From: Desulfocorpusculum sp964414345
GTDB lineage: Bacteria; Desulfobacterota; Desulfocorpusculales; Desulfocorpusculum
DNA: 64,000 nucleotides
Direction of reading: 5' to 3'
NCBI GenBank assembly: GCA_964414345.1
Contig: CAYPWF010000010.1
Span: 1-64,000 of the forward strand
Below the pieces are notes generated by a model that was not told where the DNA came from, did no database searches, and was given only the letters and a program-made list of their open reading frames with translations. A program made the translations under genes and the position numbers. This document shows positions 1 to 8,599 of the stretch, piece after piece. The first letter of the stretch is position 1. Each line of letters starts with the position of its first letter.

Positions 1-102
1 GCCGGGGGCGGGGCTGCAGCTGAATCTTTGTGGAGCAGTCGGTCCGGGGCGGACCGCGTCTGGCCGGGAACCCGTCTTGGACCCTGCAAGGGGAGCAAGA
101 CC

Positions 103-1542
103 ATGAACCAGAGGTGCACAGGTCGTCTCCTGTTCGTTCTGGCATCATTCCTCCTGGGGGCCTACCCGGGCTGTGCCCCGTACGTGGGTCCCCTGGGAGA
201 GCAAGCCTCCCCCCCTCTCGGGGCGGGCAGGGTGCTCGAGAGATGGCAGGCCATGGCCCGGGAGGCCCCAGCAGGCCCCCTCACCCTGGAGAGGGCGATC
301 CAGGAGGCCCTCTCGGCCAGCCCCGAGCTGCGCCAGATAGAGGAGAGGCTCTCGGCCGCGGCCGAGCAGGTGCGCCAGGCACAGGCCGCCTTCTACCCGA
401 GGCTTGTCTTTGCAGAGGAGTTCTCCATCACCGACAACCCGGTCTTCGCCTTCATGCAATTCCTGCACCAAAGAAGGCTCAGCTTTGCCATGGATTTCAA
501 CGACCCGGGGGTGCACCAGAACGTCTCCTCCAGGATCCAAGGGGAGTGGTCCCTGTTCGAAGGGGGAGGCCGCCTGTACCAGAGCCGTGCCGCAGCCAGA
601 CAGAGGGATGGGGTGGCCTCTGAGTTGCTCGCTGCAAGAAACAAACTGGTGGCCTCTGTGACAGAGGCCTATTTCAGGTGGCTTCAATCCCTCGCGTTCC
701 TGGATGTGGCCGAGAAAGCCGTGCTCTCAGCCCGCACGGACCAGGAGCTGGGAGAGGCCAGGGTGAGGGCCCAGGTGGCCCTGGGAAGCGAACTCTTGAG
801 GCTCAAGAGTCGAACCGCCGAGGCAGAGGGAAACAGGGTCACCGCCCGCTCAGGGGCCAGAAGGCTCCAGGCTGCCCTGGAGAGGCTGATGGCCAGGCCC
901 ATAAGAGAGGAGGAGATCCCGGATGCCAGGGAGGTGGCCGGGGAGCCTCATTTGGGCCAGTCTGCCGAGCTCCTCCAGAAGGCGCTGGAACAAAGGCCGG
1001 AGATCCAGGCGGCCCGCTCCATGATCCTGGCTGCCAGAGAGCGGGTCAAGGCGGCCAGGGCCGAGCTTCTGCCCAAGGTGGGGGCCAGGGCCTGGTATTC
1101 CTGGGATTCTGAGGAGCTAAGGGGTGGGGGGGAGAGCTGGCTTGCTTCCTTCCAGGCCACCTGGCCCCTTTTCCAGGGTGGGCTCACCCTCTCCAGGATC
1201 AGGGAGGCAGCCTCCAGGCTCAGGGAGATGGAGGCCAGGGGGGAGCAGGTGGCCTTGGATGTGGCCCTGGAGGTGCACCAGGCGACCATAGGGCTCGAGG
1301 AGGCCAGGGCGCGGCTTGAGGTCTTCTTCTCCAGGCGGGAGTTCGCAAGGAGGGCCCTGGAAGAGGTTCGCTCCCAATATGCCCAGGAGGTGGTGAGCGT
1401 GGATGCGCTCCTGCAGGCGGAGCTGGAGTGGAACAAGGCGGAGGTGGCCTACAGTGCAGCCCTCTTTGACCAGAGAATAGCGCAGGCAGCCCTCAAGCAG
1501 GCCCTGGGGGAGTTCGCACGCTGGACGGAGGTGGGATCATGA
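103..1542 (+). CDS. TolC-family outer-membrane efflux protein
   Basis: Outer-membrane channel of a tripartite RND efflux pump, 479 residues. The sequence is rich in long alpha-helical Ala/Arg/Glu/Leu stretches with two related halves, typical of outer-membrane efflux proteins (repeats near residues 60-260 and 280-475). The N-terminus MNQRCTGRLLFVLASFLL is a signal peptide ending in a Cys (YPGC), so it may be a NodT-type lipoprotein. I chose ATG 103 because it follows GGGGAGC and begins the signal peptide; an in-frame ATG at 28 adds 25 unlikely residues. The stop overlaps the next start (ATGA), placing it first in an operon with the adaptor and permease. The substrate cannot be told from sequence. 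Confidence 0.9.
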   Translation: MNQRCTGRLLFVLASFLLGAYPGCAPYVGPLGEQASPPLGAGRVLERWQAMAREAPAGPLTLERAIQEALSASPELRQIEERLSAAAEQVRQAQAAFYPRLVFAEEFSITDNPVFAFMQFLHQRRLSFAMDFNDPGVHQNVSSRIQGEWSLFEGGGRLYQSRAAARQRDGVASELLAARNKLVASVTEAYFRWLQSLAFLDVAEKAVLSARTDQELGEARVRAQVALGSELLRLKSRTAEAEGNRVTARSGARRLQAALERLMARPIREEEIPDAREVAGEPHLGQSAELLQKALEQRPEIQAARSMILAARERVKAARAELLPKVGARAWYSWDSEELRGGGESWLASFQATWPLFQGGLTLSRIREAASRLREMEARGEQVALDVALEVHQATIGLEEARARLEVFFSRREFARRALEEVRSQYAQEVVSVDALLQAELEWNKAEVAYSAALFDQRIAQAALKQALGEFARWTEVGS

Positions 1543-2759
1543 GCCAGGCCTCCAGGATGAGATCCCTGCTGCTGGAACCCCTGAAGGGGATCGGGGTCGC
1601 GGCCCTGCTTGTGCTGACCATGCTTTGGCTCTCCGGGGCCTTCGTGGAGAAGGTGGAACCTGGGCCCCCCGCACCCGTACCTCCTGCCCCCCAGCTCCAG
1701 ACCCAAAGGGTGGAGGCGAGGGTCTTCCCACTGATACTGGAACAGGTGGGGAGCCTTCGCACCCGGAACGAGGCACAGGTCTCGAGCCGCATCATGGCCC
1801 AGGTCAGGGAGATCCCCGTCAGGGAAGGAGATGAGGTCAGTGGGCCTGACCCCCAGGGGAAGGGGGCCACCGTGCTTGCCAGACTGGACGACAGGGACAT
1901 ACAGGCCAGGCTCCGTCAGGCCCAGTCCCAGCTCCAGGGGGTGGAGAGGGCGGCCCAGTCCCTGCGCTCAAGGCTCCAGGCGGCCAGGGCCCAGGTGGAG
2001 GCGGCCGCGGCCCATGCCCTCCAGGCACAGGAGGATTTCAAGAGAATCCAGCAACTCCACCAGGAAAGGGCCGCCACAGGCCAGCAGCTGGATCATGCCA
2101 GGGCCCAGAAGTCCATGGCAGAGGCCAGGCAAAGGGCCGCCGTGGAGGAGGTGCAGGCCATCCAGGCGGAGATTCAGAGGATCGAGGCCCAGAGGGGCGA
2201 GGCCGAGGCGGGCCTGGCAGAGGCAAGGGTGATGCTGAGCCACACCACCATCCAGGCCCCATTCTCGGGGAGGGTGACCCGCAAGCTGGTGGAGGTGGGG
2301 GACATGGTGGCCCCGGGCAGGCCCCTTTTCCTGCTGGAGACCTCTTCAGAGCCGGAGCTCCACGCTGTGGTCTCCGAGTCCCTCCTTCCTGTCCTGAGGG
2401 TGGGCCAGAGGCTGGAGGTGAAGGTGGACTCTTTGGACAGGACCCTGGAGGGCCTGGTCAGGGAGATCACCCCCTCGGCCGATCCGGCCACCAGGACCGT
2501 GCTGGTGAAGGTGACCCTTGGGGCCCAGGAGGGGCTGGTGAGCGGGCTTTTCGGCCGCATGAGGATCCCCTCGGGCACGTACCGGGCCCTGGTGGTGCCC
2601 TCCAGGGCCGTGAGGCAGGTGGGCCAGCTTCAGCTGGTGGAGGTGAGGGGGCCTGACGGTCACCCCCAGAGGCGCTTTGTCACTCTGGGTAACACCCACG
2701 GGGATCTGGTGGAGGTCCTCTCCGGTTTGCAAGAGGGCGAGGAGGTGGTCCTGCCATGA
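1539..2759 (+). CDS. RND efflux periplasmic adaptor (membrane fusion protein)
   Basis: HlyD/AcrA-type adaptor, 406 residues, that bridges the inner-membrane RND permease and the TolC-like channel. An N-terminal hydrophobic anchor (about residues 12-32) is followed by a short beta segment, a long Gln/Ala-rich coiled-coil hairpin (about 110-235), the second half of the lipoyl domain (IQAPFSGRVTRKLVEVGD) and a beta-barrel domain. ATG 1539 overlaps the upstream stop by 4 bp, and its own stop overlaps the permease start by 4 bp, so the three genes look translationally coupled. The short spacer of small residues between lipoyl motifs is normal for the family. Confidence 0.92.
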   Translation: MSQASRMRSLLLEPLKGIGVAALLVLTMLWLSGAFVEKVEPGPPAPVPPAPQLQTQRVEARVFPLILEQVGSLRTRNEAQVSSRIMAQVREIPVREGDEVSGPDPQGKGATVLARLDDRDIQARLRQAQSQLQGVERAAQSLRSRLQAARAQVEAAAAHALQAQEDFKRIQQLHQERAATGQQLDHARAQKSMAEARQRAAVEEVQAIQAEIQRIEAQRGEAEAGLAEARVMLSHTTIQAPFSGRVTRKLVEVGDMVAPGRPLFLLETSSEPELHAVVSESLLPVLRVGQRLEVKVDSLDRTLEGLVREITPSADPATRTVLVKVTLGAQEGLVSGLFGRMRIPSGTYRALVVPSRAVRQVGQLQLVEVRGPDGHPQRRFVTLGNTHGDLVEVLSGLQEGEEVVLP

Positions 2760-5725
2760 GCGGCCCGGGGGCGCCGAGTCATAACTGGATAAACAGGATC
2801 GTTGCCACCTTCCTGACCGGGAACCTCTCGGTGCTTCTCATCCTCCTGAGCCTGATGGCCGGTGCTGTGGCCCTAAGCATCACTCCCAGGGAGGAGGACC
2901 CCCAGATCGTGGTGCCCCTGGCCGATGTGCTGGTCTCCATGCCAGGGGCCACTGCCCAGGAGGTGGAGCGGCAGGTGGCCACCCGTCTGGAAAAGCTCCT
3001 CTACCAGATAGACGGGGTGGAATACGTCTACTCCATGAGCCTCCCCTCCATGGCCATCGTGACCGTGCGCTTCTACGTGGGGCAGGACAGGGAGCGAAGC
3101 TGGGTCAAGCTCCACAATAAGATCATGGCCAACATAGACCAGGTGCCCCCAGGGGTAACGGGCTGGGTGGTCAAGCCCGTGGAGATAGACGATGTGCCCA
3201 TAGTGAACCTAACCCTTTACAGCCACAGGTACAGCGACTACGAGCTTCGCCGCATGGCCGAGGAGCTGGAGATCCGGCTCCAGGGGGTGAAAAACGCCGG
3301 CCGCACCTATGTGGTGGGGGGTAGGTCCAGGGAGATAAGCGTGCGGATCTCCCCCCAGCGCATGGCCGGCCGCGGGGTCTCGATCCAGGACATCCAGAGG
3401 GCCCTTCAGGGAGGAAACGTCTCTCTGCCCGCAGGGGAGCTGGTGCGCCAGGACCGCGCGGTGAGGCTCCAGGCGGGTCGATTCCTCCAGTCGGCCAGGG
3501 AGGTGGGGGATCTGGTGGTGGGAGTGCACCAGATGAGGCCCGTTTATCTCAGAGAGGTGGCCCAGGTGGAGGATGGGCCCGCAGAGCCAGAGACTTATAC
3601 CAGAATAGCCTTTGGCCCGGCCGCCTTCACCGAGGGGGACCCTGCCCACGAGGCCTCGGGCTTCCCCCAGGGCATAGAGAGGGAGAGGGACTACCCCATG
3701 GTCACTGTGGCCGTGGCCAAGAGAAAGGGCACCAATGCCGTCTGGGTCTCCAAAGAGGTGCAGAGGGAGGCCCAACGCTTTGCCCGGGAAGTCCTGCCTC
3801 CAGATGTGCACATGAGGGTCACCCGGGACTACGGCAAGACGGCCAACGAGAAGGTAAACGAACTCGTGGAGGCCCTCTTGGTGGCCATAGTGATAGTGGT
3901 GGCCCTTCTGGCTTACACCCTGGGCTGGCGGGAGGGCATCATCATCGCCCTGGCCGTCCCCATCACCTTCAGCTTCACATTGCTCGTGAACTACCTGCTG
4001 GGCTACACCATCAACCGTGTGACGCTCTTCGCCCTGATCCTGTCCCTGGGCCTGGTGGTGGACGACCCCATAGTGGATGTGGAGAACATCCACAGGCACT
4101 TCGCCATGAGGGAGCACGACCCTTTCATGGCCGTGCTCCAGGCTGTCAACGAGGTGAGGCCGCCCATCATCCTGGCCACCTTCGCCGTGATCATCTCCTT
4201 TGTGCCCATGTTCTTCATCACAGGCATGATGGGCCCGTACATGGCCCCCATGGCCCTGAACGTGCCTGTGGCCATGCTCATGAGCCTGCTTGTGGCCTTC
4301 ACCATAACCCCCTGGCTCTCGTACCACATGCTCCTGCCCGTGTACCACAGGCCCCACGGAAAGCCCTTTGTGCTGGAGGAGAGCCTGCTTTTCCGGGGCT
4401 ACAAGGCGGTGATGCAGCCNNNNNNNNNNNNNNNNNNNNNNNNNNNNNNNNNNNNNNNNNNNNNNNNNNNNNNNNNNNNNNNNNNNNNNNNNNNNNNNNN
4501 NNNNNNNNNNNNNNNNNNNGACCTTCAGGAGATAGCCAGGGCCCACAAGGCCAATATCAAGATCGTGGAGGTTCCCCCAGGCCCGCCGGTGATCTCCACC
4601 CTGGTGGCCGAGGTCTACGGCCCCCTGGGGACCCCTTACGAGTCCCTGCTTAGGGCAGCCAAAAAAGTCCGCTCCCACATGGAGAGGATGGAGGGGGTTG
4701 TGGATGTGGACGATGTGCTCGTGGCCCCACAACCCAAGATGACCTTCAGGGTGGACCACGCCAAGGCCGCGCTTCACGGCATCCAGGCCCAACCCCTGGT
4801 GGAGACCCTGCAGGCAGCCGTGCCAGGGCTGGTTGCCAGCTCCCTGAGGCTCGAGGATCAGGTGAATCCCGTGAGGATACGCCTGAGGCTCCCGAGGCAG
4901 GAGCGGGATCTGGAGGCGCATCTGGGCCAGCTCCTGGTGCGAGGTATGTTCGGCCAAGGAGTGCTCCTGGGGGAGCTGGGCAGGTTCGAGGAGGCAGTCA
5001 TAGAGCAGCCCGTGTACCACAAGAATCTGGAGCCTGTGGTCTACGTCTTCGGTGAGACGGCGGGGCTTCCCCCCCCAGAGGCCATCCTGGCCCTCAGCCA
5101 GGAGGTGAAGGGGGACGAGGAGCTCAAGAGTTTCCGAGTGGAGTGGGCCGGAGAGGGGGAGTGGGAGGTGACCTTGAGGGTCTTCAGGGACCTGGGCATA
5201 GCCTTCGGGGTGGCGATTTTGGGCATATACATACTGCTCCTGTACCAGACCGGAAGTTATCTCCTTCCGGCGATCCAGCTCATCGCCCTGCCCCTCTCCG
5301 TCATAGGGATCCTTCCCGGCTTTTGGCTCCTAAACGGGCTTTCGGGTGGCCCTGTGGGGGGCTGGGCCAACCCGGTGTACTTCACGGCCACGGCCATGAT
5401 AGGGATGATAGCCCTGGCCGGGATAGCCACGAGAAACTCCATCCTGCTTATCGAGTTTGTGGAGGAGAGAAAGAAGGAGGGCAAACCCATAACGCGCTCC
5501 CTTCTGGAGGCAGGGGCCCTCAGGACCAGGCCCATTGTGCTTACCTCCCTGGCAGCCATGCTGGGGGCCTGGCCCATAACATTGGACCCTATTTTTTCAG
5601 GGCTCGCCTGGGCCCTCATCTTCGGTCTTGCGGTCTCCACCCTGTTCACCCTGGTGGTGGTGCCCATGGTCTACTACATGGCTTATGGGAAGCGCTTTCA
5701 GCCCGCAGGGAACAGATCCCAGTGA
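2756..5725 (+). CDS. RND efflux permease (interrupted by assembly gap)
   Basis: Proton-driven inner-membrane pump of the AcrB/MexB superfamily. The N-terminal TM1, porter domain (VPLADVLVSMPGATAQEVE), TM2-TM6 block and C-terminal TM block are all visible. The TM4 acidic pair used for proton relay is present (GLVVDDPIVDVENIHRH). The open frame runs 989 codons but includes 100 N at 4420-4519, so about 34 residues are unknown. Family members usually run 1020-1080 residues and the segment across the gap (TM7 and the start of the second porter half) should be longer, so the gap is probably under-sized. ATG 2756 overlaps the adaptor stop (ATGA). Whether the substrates are drugs or other hydrophobic compounds cannot be resolved. 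Confidence 0.92.
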   Translation: MSGPGAPSHNWINRIVATFLTGNLSVLLILLSLMAGAVALSITPREEDPQIVVPLADVLVSMPGATAQEVERQVATRLEKLLYQIDGVEYVYSMSLPSMAIVTVRFYVGQDRERSWVKLHNKIMANIDQVPPGVTGWVVKPVEIDDVPIVNLTLYSHRYSDYELRRMAEELEIRLQGVKNAGRTYVVGGRSREISVRISPQRMAGRGVSIQDIQRALQGGNVSLPAGELVRQDRAVRLQAGRFLQSAREVGDLVVGVHQMRPVYLREVAQVEDGPAEPETYTRIAFGPAAFTEGDPAHEASGFPQGIERERDYPMVTVAVAKRKGTNAVWVSKEVQREAQRFAREVLPPDVHMRVTRDYGKTANEKVNELVEALLVAIVIVVALLAYTLGWREGIIIALAVPITFSFTLLVNYLLGYTINRVTLFALILSLGLVVDDPIVDVENIHRHFAMREHDPFMAVLQAVNEVRPPIILATFAVIISFVPMFFITGMMGPYMAPMALNVPVAMLMSLLVAFTITPWLSYHMLLPVYHRPHGKPFVLEESLLFRGYKAVMQXXXXXXXXXXXXXXXXXXXXXXXXXXXXXXXXXXDLQEIARAHKANIKIVEVPPGPPVISTLVAEVYGPLGTPYESLLRAAKKVRSHMERMEGVVDVDDVLVAPQPKMTFRVDHAKAALHGIQAQPLVETLQAAVPGLVASSLRLEDQVNPVRIRLRLPRQERDLEAHLGQLLVRGMFGQGVLLGELGRFEEAVIEQPVYHKNLEPVVYVFGETAGLPPPEAILALSQEVKGDEELKSFRVEWAGEGEWEVTLRVFRDLGIAFGVAILGIYILLLYQTGSYLLPAIQLIALPLSVIGILPGFWLLNGLSGGPVGGWANPVYFTATAMIGMIALAGIATRNSILLIEFVEERKKEGKPITRSLLEAGALRTRPIVLTSLAAMLGAWPITLDPIFSGLAWALIFGLAVSTLFTLVVVPMVYYMAYGKRFQPAGNRSQ
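4420..4519. other. Assembly gap (100 N) inside the RND permease
   Basis: Exactly 100 N, the usual placeholder for a gap of unknown length between scaffolded contigs. The coding frame is the same on both sides with 100 inserted bases, so the true length should be 1 modulo 3 if the gene is intact. Confidence 0.98.
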
Positions 5726-5774
5726 GCAACCAACGGGCGGTACCGGGGAATCCCTTCCGAGGGTGAGGTGTTCC

Positions 5775-5981
5775 TGGCCCGCACTGTTCACTATCAGTGG
5801 ATAATGCGGACTATCTTAAGGACATGTTTGGACGAACTGGTCCATACTCAAGATCACCCTGCCTTCTTTCGGTTCCAGCTTTGGTCTTGCTTTGGGTCGG
5901 AATATCTCGAAGCTTACCGGGGTTTGGGGGGGTNNNNNNNNNNCCCCCAAACCCGCAGGCTACGGAGAATAATTTGAGAAG
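5775..5981 (+). repeat. 198-bp intergenic repeat family, copy A (plus orientation)
   Basis: Diverged copy of the window's recurrent element, starting TGGCCCGCACTGTTCAC and ending GGAGAATAATTTGAG. It keeps the internal landmarks (GGTCCATACTCAAGATCACCC, GGTCGGAATAT, the G-rich/C-rich hairpin). The hairpin centre is replaced by 10 N at 5934-5943. It lies 50 bp after the RND permease stop. Confidence 0.8.
5934..5943. other. 10-N gap in the hairpin of repeat copy A
   Basis: Ten N between GGGGGGT and CCCCCAAA, exactly where other copies have the loop of the GGGGGC/GCCCCC stem. This is likely an assembly join inside a repeated hairpin. Confidence 0.95.
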
Positions 5982-6322
5982 TCTGTCTCTGCGCTTTATG
6001 ATGAGAAAACTTCTCAGAGAGGGACCAATTTGTGGCATCCAACGGCCAGGACATTTCTTCTCTCGGGCCGTCTGCTGAATGCCCCCATGGAGGCCCTGGG
6101 GGCCAAGAAAGGATAGGGAAGGATTTCGAGAGGGAAACCAACCCCCAGAGGGGTTGAGAGGACAAGGCCCAGTAGGAAAAGCTCGAGAAGTTCATTGCTT
6201 TTTCCTGAAAGCAAGCCTATCAGTGAAGCACCTCCTCTGTGCGGATTCCGGCCTTGTTTGGCTTGCGCCAATAGGCCCTCTCGATGGAGAATTAGACCGA
6301 ATAATTGCTCATGGGAGGAAAA
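5982..6322. other. Intergenic region upstream of aconitase
   Basis: About 340 bp with no convincing open frame on either strand. It should hold the aconitase promoter, but I see no strong -35/-10 pair. A GAGAAG/CTTCTC short inverted repeat near 5978-6017 is the only structure noticed. Confidence 0.5.
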
Positions 6323-8242
6323 ATGGGAGCCACCCTTGCCGAGAAACTCATAGAAAGCCACCTGGTGGAAGGCCAAATGGTGCGGGGCCGGGAGATAGGG
6401 ATCCGCGTGGACCAGACCCTCACCCAGGATGCCACAGGCACAATGGTGTACTTGGCCTTCGAGGCCATGGGGATCAAGAGGGTCAAGACCCAGCTCTCTG
6501 TCAGCTACATAGACCACAACATCCTGCAGACGGATTTCAAGAACGCCGACGACCACAGGTACCTCCAGACCAGCGCCGCCAAGTTCGGGGTGGTGCTCTC
6601 CCCGGCTGGAAACGGCATCTCCCACCATGTGCACAGGCAAAGGTTTGGGGTTCCGGGAAAATCTCTCCTGGGCTCGGACAGCCACACCACTACGGGCGGC
6701 TGCCTGGGCATGCTGGCCATAGGGGCAGGGGGCCTGGACGTGGCCCTGGCCATGGCAGGAAGGCCCTTCCACTTCGCCATGCCCAGGATATGGGGTATTC
6801 ATTTGACCGGGAGGCTTCAGCCCTGGGTGTCAGGAAAAGATGTCATACTGGAGCTGCTCAGGCGCTACAGCGTCAAGGGCGGGGTGGGCACGATCATGGA
6901 GTTCTTCGGGCCCGGGGTTGAGAATCTGGACATGGCCGCCCGGGGCACCATCTGCAACATGGGGGTGGACATAGGGGCCACAGCGGCGGTTTTCCCATCA
7001 GATGAGGTGACAAGACATTATCTGGCGCTCCAGGGCAGGGAAGAGGATTTCATTCCCCTTTTTGCTGACCAGGATTGCGCTTATGATCAGGTCACGGAGC
7101 TGGATCTGGGCTCAATAGAGCCCCTGGTGGCTTGCCCCCACTCCATGGACAAGGTGAGGCCTGCATCAGAGCTGGGAGATGTGGATATCGCACAGGTCAT
7201 AGTGGGCTCCTCCACCAACGGCTCTTACAGGGACATAATGATGGCCGCTCTCATCCTGGATGACAGGAGGGTGCACCCCATGGTGAGCCTGGATGTGAAC
7301 CCGGGAAGCCGACAGGTTCTGGAAAACGTGACCCTGATGGGGGGGCTCATCAAGCTGTTGCACGGCGGGGCCAGGGTGCACCAGCCCGGCTGCCTGGGCT
7401 GCATCGGCATGGGCCAGGTGCCGCCCACAGGCACCAACTCCCTTCGCACCATGCCCAGGAATTTCCCGGGCAGAAGCGGGGCCAAGGATGACAAGGTTTA
7501 TCTCTGCTCCCCTGAGACCGCAGCAGCATCAGCGCTGTTCGGCCGCATCGTGGATCCAAGGCAGTTGGGAGAGTATCCAGAGGTGCCTTTCCCCGAGCGC
7601 TTCTCCTGGAGCGCCCAGTGGTTCCTGCAGCCATCCCAGGACCCAGAGGCAGTGGAGATCATCCGGGGCCCCAATATCCAGCCCCTCCCCCAGTTCCCCC
7701 CTCTGGAGGAGGACATAGAGGGGGAGATCCTTCTGGTCTTGGGAGACAACATCTCCACGGACCACATCATGCCTGCCGGGAACCGGGTGCTTCCCCTCAG
7801 GAGCAACATCCCGGCCATAAGCAGGTTCGTCTTCGACATGGTGGACGAGACCTTCCCCCAGAGGGCCCAGGAGGCCAGGGGCGGGATAATAGTGGGGGGG
7901 GAGAACTATGGGCAGGGCTCATCCAGGGAGCACGCCGCCTTGGCCCCAAGGTACCTAGGGGTAAGGGCCAAAGTGGTCAAGAGCTTTGCCCGGATCCACA
8001 AGGCCAACCTCATCAACTACGGCATAGTGCCCTTGGAGTTTGCAAACCCCCAAGACCATGCGCTCCTGAGCAAGGGCCAGAGGATGAGGCTTCCCGGGAT
8101 CCGAAGTGCAGTCCTGAAGGGAGCTGGGCGGGTAAAGGCCCTGGTGGGTGACAGGGAGATCATGCTCAAGCTGGAGCTCACCCCCAGGGAGCGGGAGGTC
8201 CTGGCAGCCGGGGGGGCCCTCAACTGGGCCAGGGGGAGGTAA
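6323..8242 (+). CDS. Aconitate hydratase (Aquifex-type, about 640 aa)
   Basis: Converts citrate to isocitrate through cis-aconitate in the cytoplasm. The protein begins MGATLAEKLIESHLVEG, the standard start of this 640-650 residue aconitase group, followed by IDQTLTQDATGTM, GSDSHTTTGG and GAGGLDVA. The C-terminal swivel domain carries LGDNISTDHIMPAGN and the substrate-binding YGQGSSREHAAL. Two cluster cysteines are seen at C357 and C360 (PGCLGC). The position that usually carries the third ligand (GSCTN) is GSSTN here (Ser297), while an extra Cys lies at 271 (VACPHS). ATG 6323 is preferred because GGGAGG sits 4-5 bp upstream; TTG 6305 and ATG 6311 are alternatives. Citrate synthase and korDABC nearby suggest a role in making 2-oxoglutarate or running part of the TCA cycle. 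Confidence 0.88.
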   Translation: MGATLAEKLIESHLVEGQMVRGREIGIRVDQTLTQDATGTMVYLAFEAMGIKRVKTQLSVSYIDHNILQTDFKNADDHRYLQTSAAKFGVVLSPAGNGISHHVHRQRFGVPGKSLLGSDSHTTTGGCLGMLAIGAGGLDVALAMAGRPFHFAMPRIWGIHLTGRLQPWVSGKDVILELLRRYSVKGGVGTIMEFFGPGVENLDMAARGTICNMGVDIGATAAVFPSDEVTRHYLALQGREEDFIPLFADQDCAYDQVTELDLGSIEPLVACPHSMDKVRPASELGDVDIAQVIVGSSTNGSYRDIMMAALILDDRRVHPMVSLDVNPGSRQVLENVTLMGGLIKLLHGGARVHQPGCLGCIGMGQVPPTGTNSLRTMPRNFPGRSGAKDDKVYLCSPETAAASALFGRIVDPRQLGEYPEVPFPERFSWSAQWFLQPSQDPEAVEIIRGPNIQPLPQFPPLEEDIEGEILLVLGDNISTDHIMPAGNRVLPLRSNIPAISRFVFDMVDETFPQRAQEARGGIIVGGENYGQGSSREHAALAPRYLGVRAKVVKSFARIHKANLINYGIVPLEFANPQDHALLSKGQRMRLPGIRSAVLKGAGRVKALVGDREIMLKLELTPREREVLAAGGALNWARGR

Positions 8243-8357
8243 GCCAAGCCCTGACAAGGCCCATTGGCCGCCGCCCTCCCGAGGAGGTCCAGAAAACTTG
8301 ACACGAGGGACCCTCCATGCCAAGATTCCTGCGCCGGGAAATGCCTTTGTTATGGCC

Positions 8358-8555
8358 TAGCCCGCATTATTCACGATGAGTGGGTAATGCGGGGTATCTT
8401 AGTGAGATGTTAGGGCAAACAGGCCCGTACTCCAAGAACAGGCTGATTTTTGATTTCAGATTTGGAGCTGGTTTGAGCCGGGATATATTCAAGTGTACCG
8501 GGGGTTTGGGGGCGTAGCCCCCAAAGTAATAGGCTTTGGAGAATAATCCGAGCTA
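8358..8555 (+). repeat. 198-bp intergenic repeat, copy B (full length, plus)
   Basis: Complete copy with left end TAGCCCGCATTATTC and right end GAATAATCCGAGCTA, forming near-perfect 15-bp terminal inverted repeats. An internal hairpin GGGGGCGTAGCCCCC lies about 45 bp from the right end. It lies between the aconitase stop and the TAXI receptor start. The remaining gene-free sequence here (8243-8357 and 8556-8599) shows nothing else convincing. Confidence 0.85.
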
Positions 8556-8599
8556 GGTCAAGGTGCCAGAGGACTCACAACCAAAAGGGGAGGTGCACC

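Noticed and set aside
3209..5020. 603-codon minus-strand open frame opposite the RND permease
   Set aside because: It is His/Gly-rich, crosses the N gap and lies antisense to a clearly coding gene; it arises from GC-biased third positions.
5768..6078. Short open frames within repeat copy A
   Set aside because: They run through the 10-N gap and have no counterpart in other copies of the repeat, so they are not conserved coding sequence.
8297..8325. TTGACA with a weak downstream CAAGAT upstream of the TAXI operon
   Set aside because: The -10 matches only 3 of 6 and the site is about 275 bp from the gene with a repeat in between.
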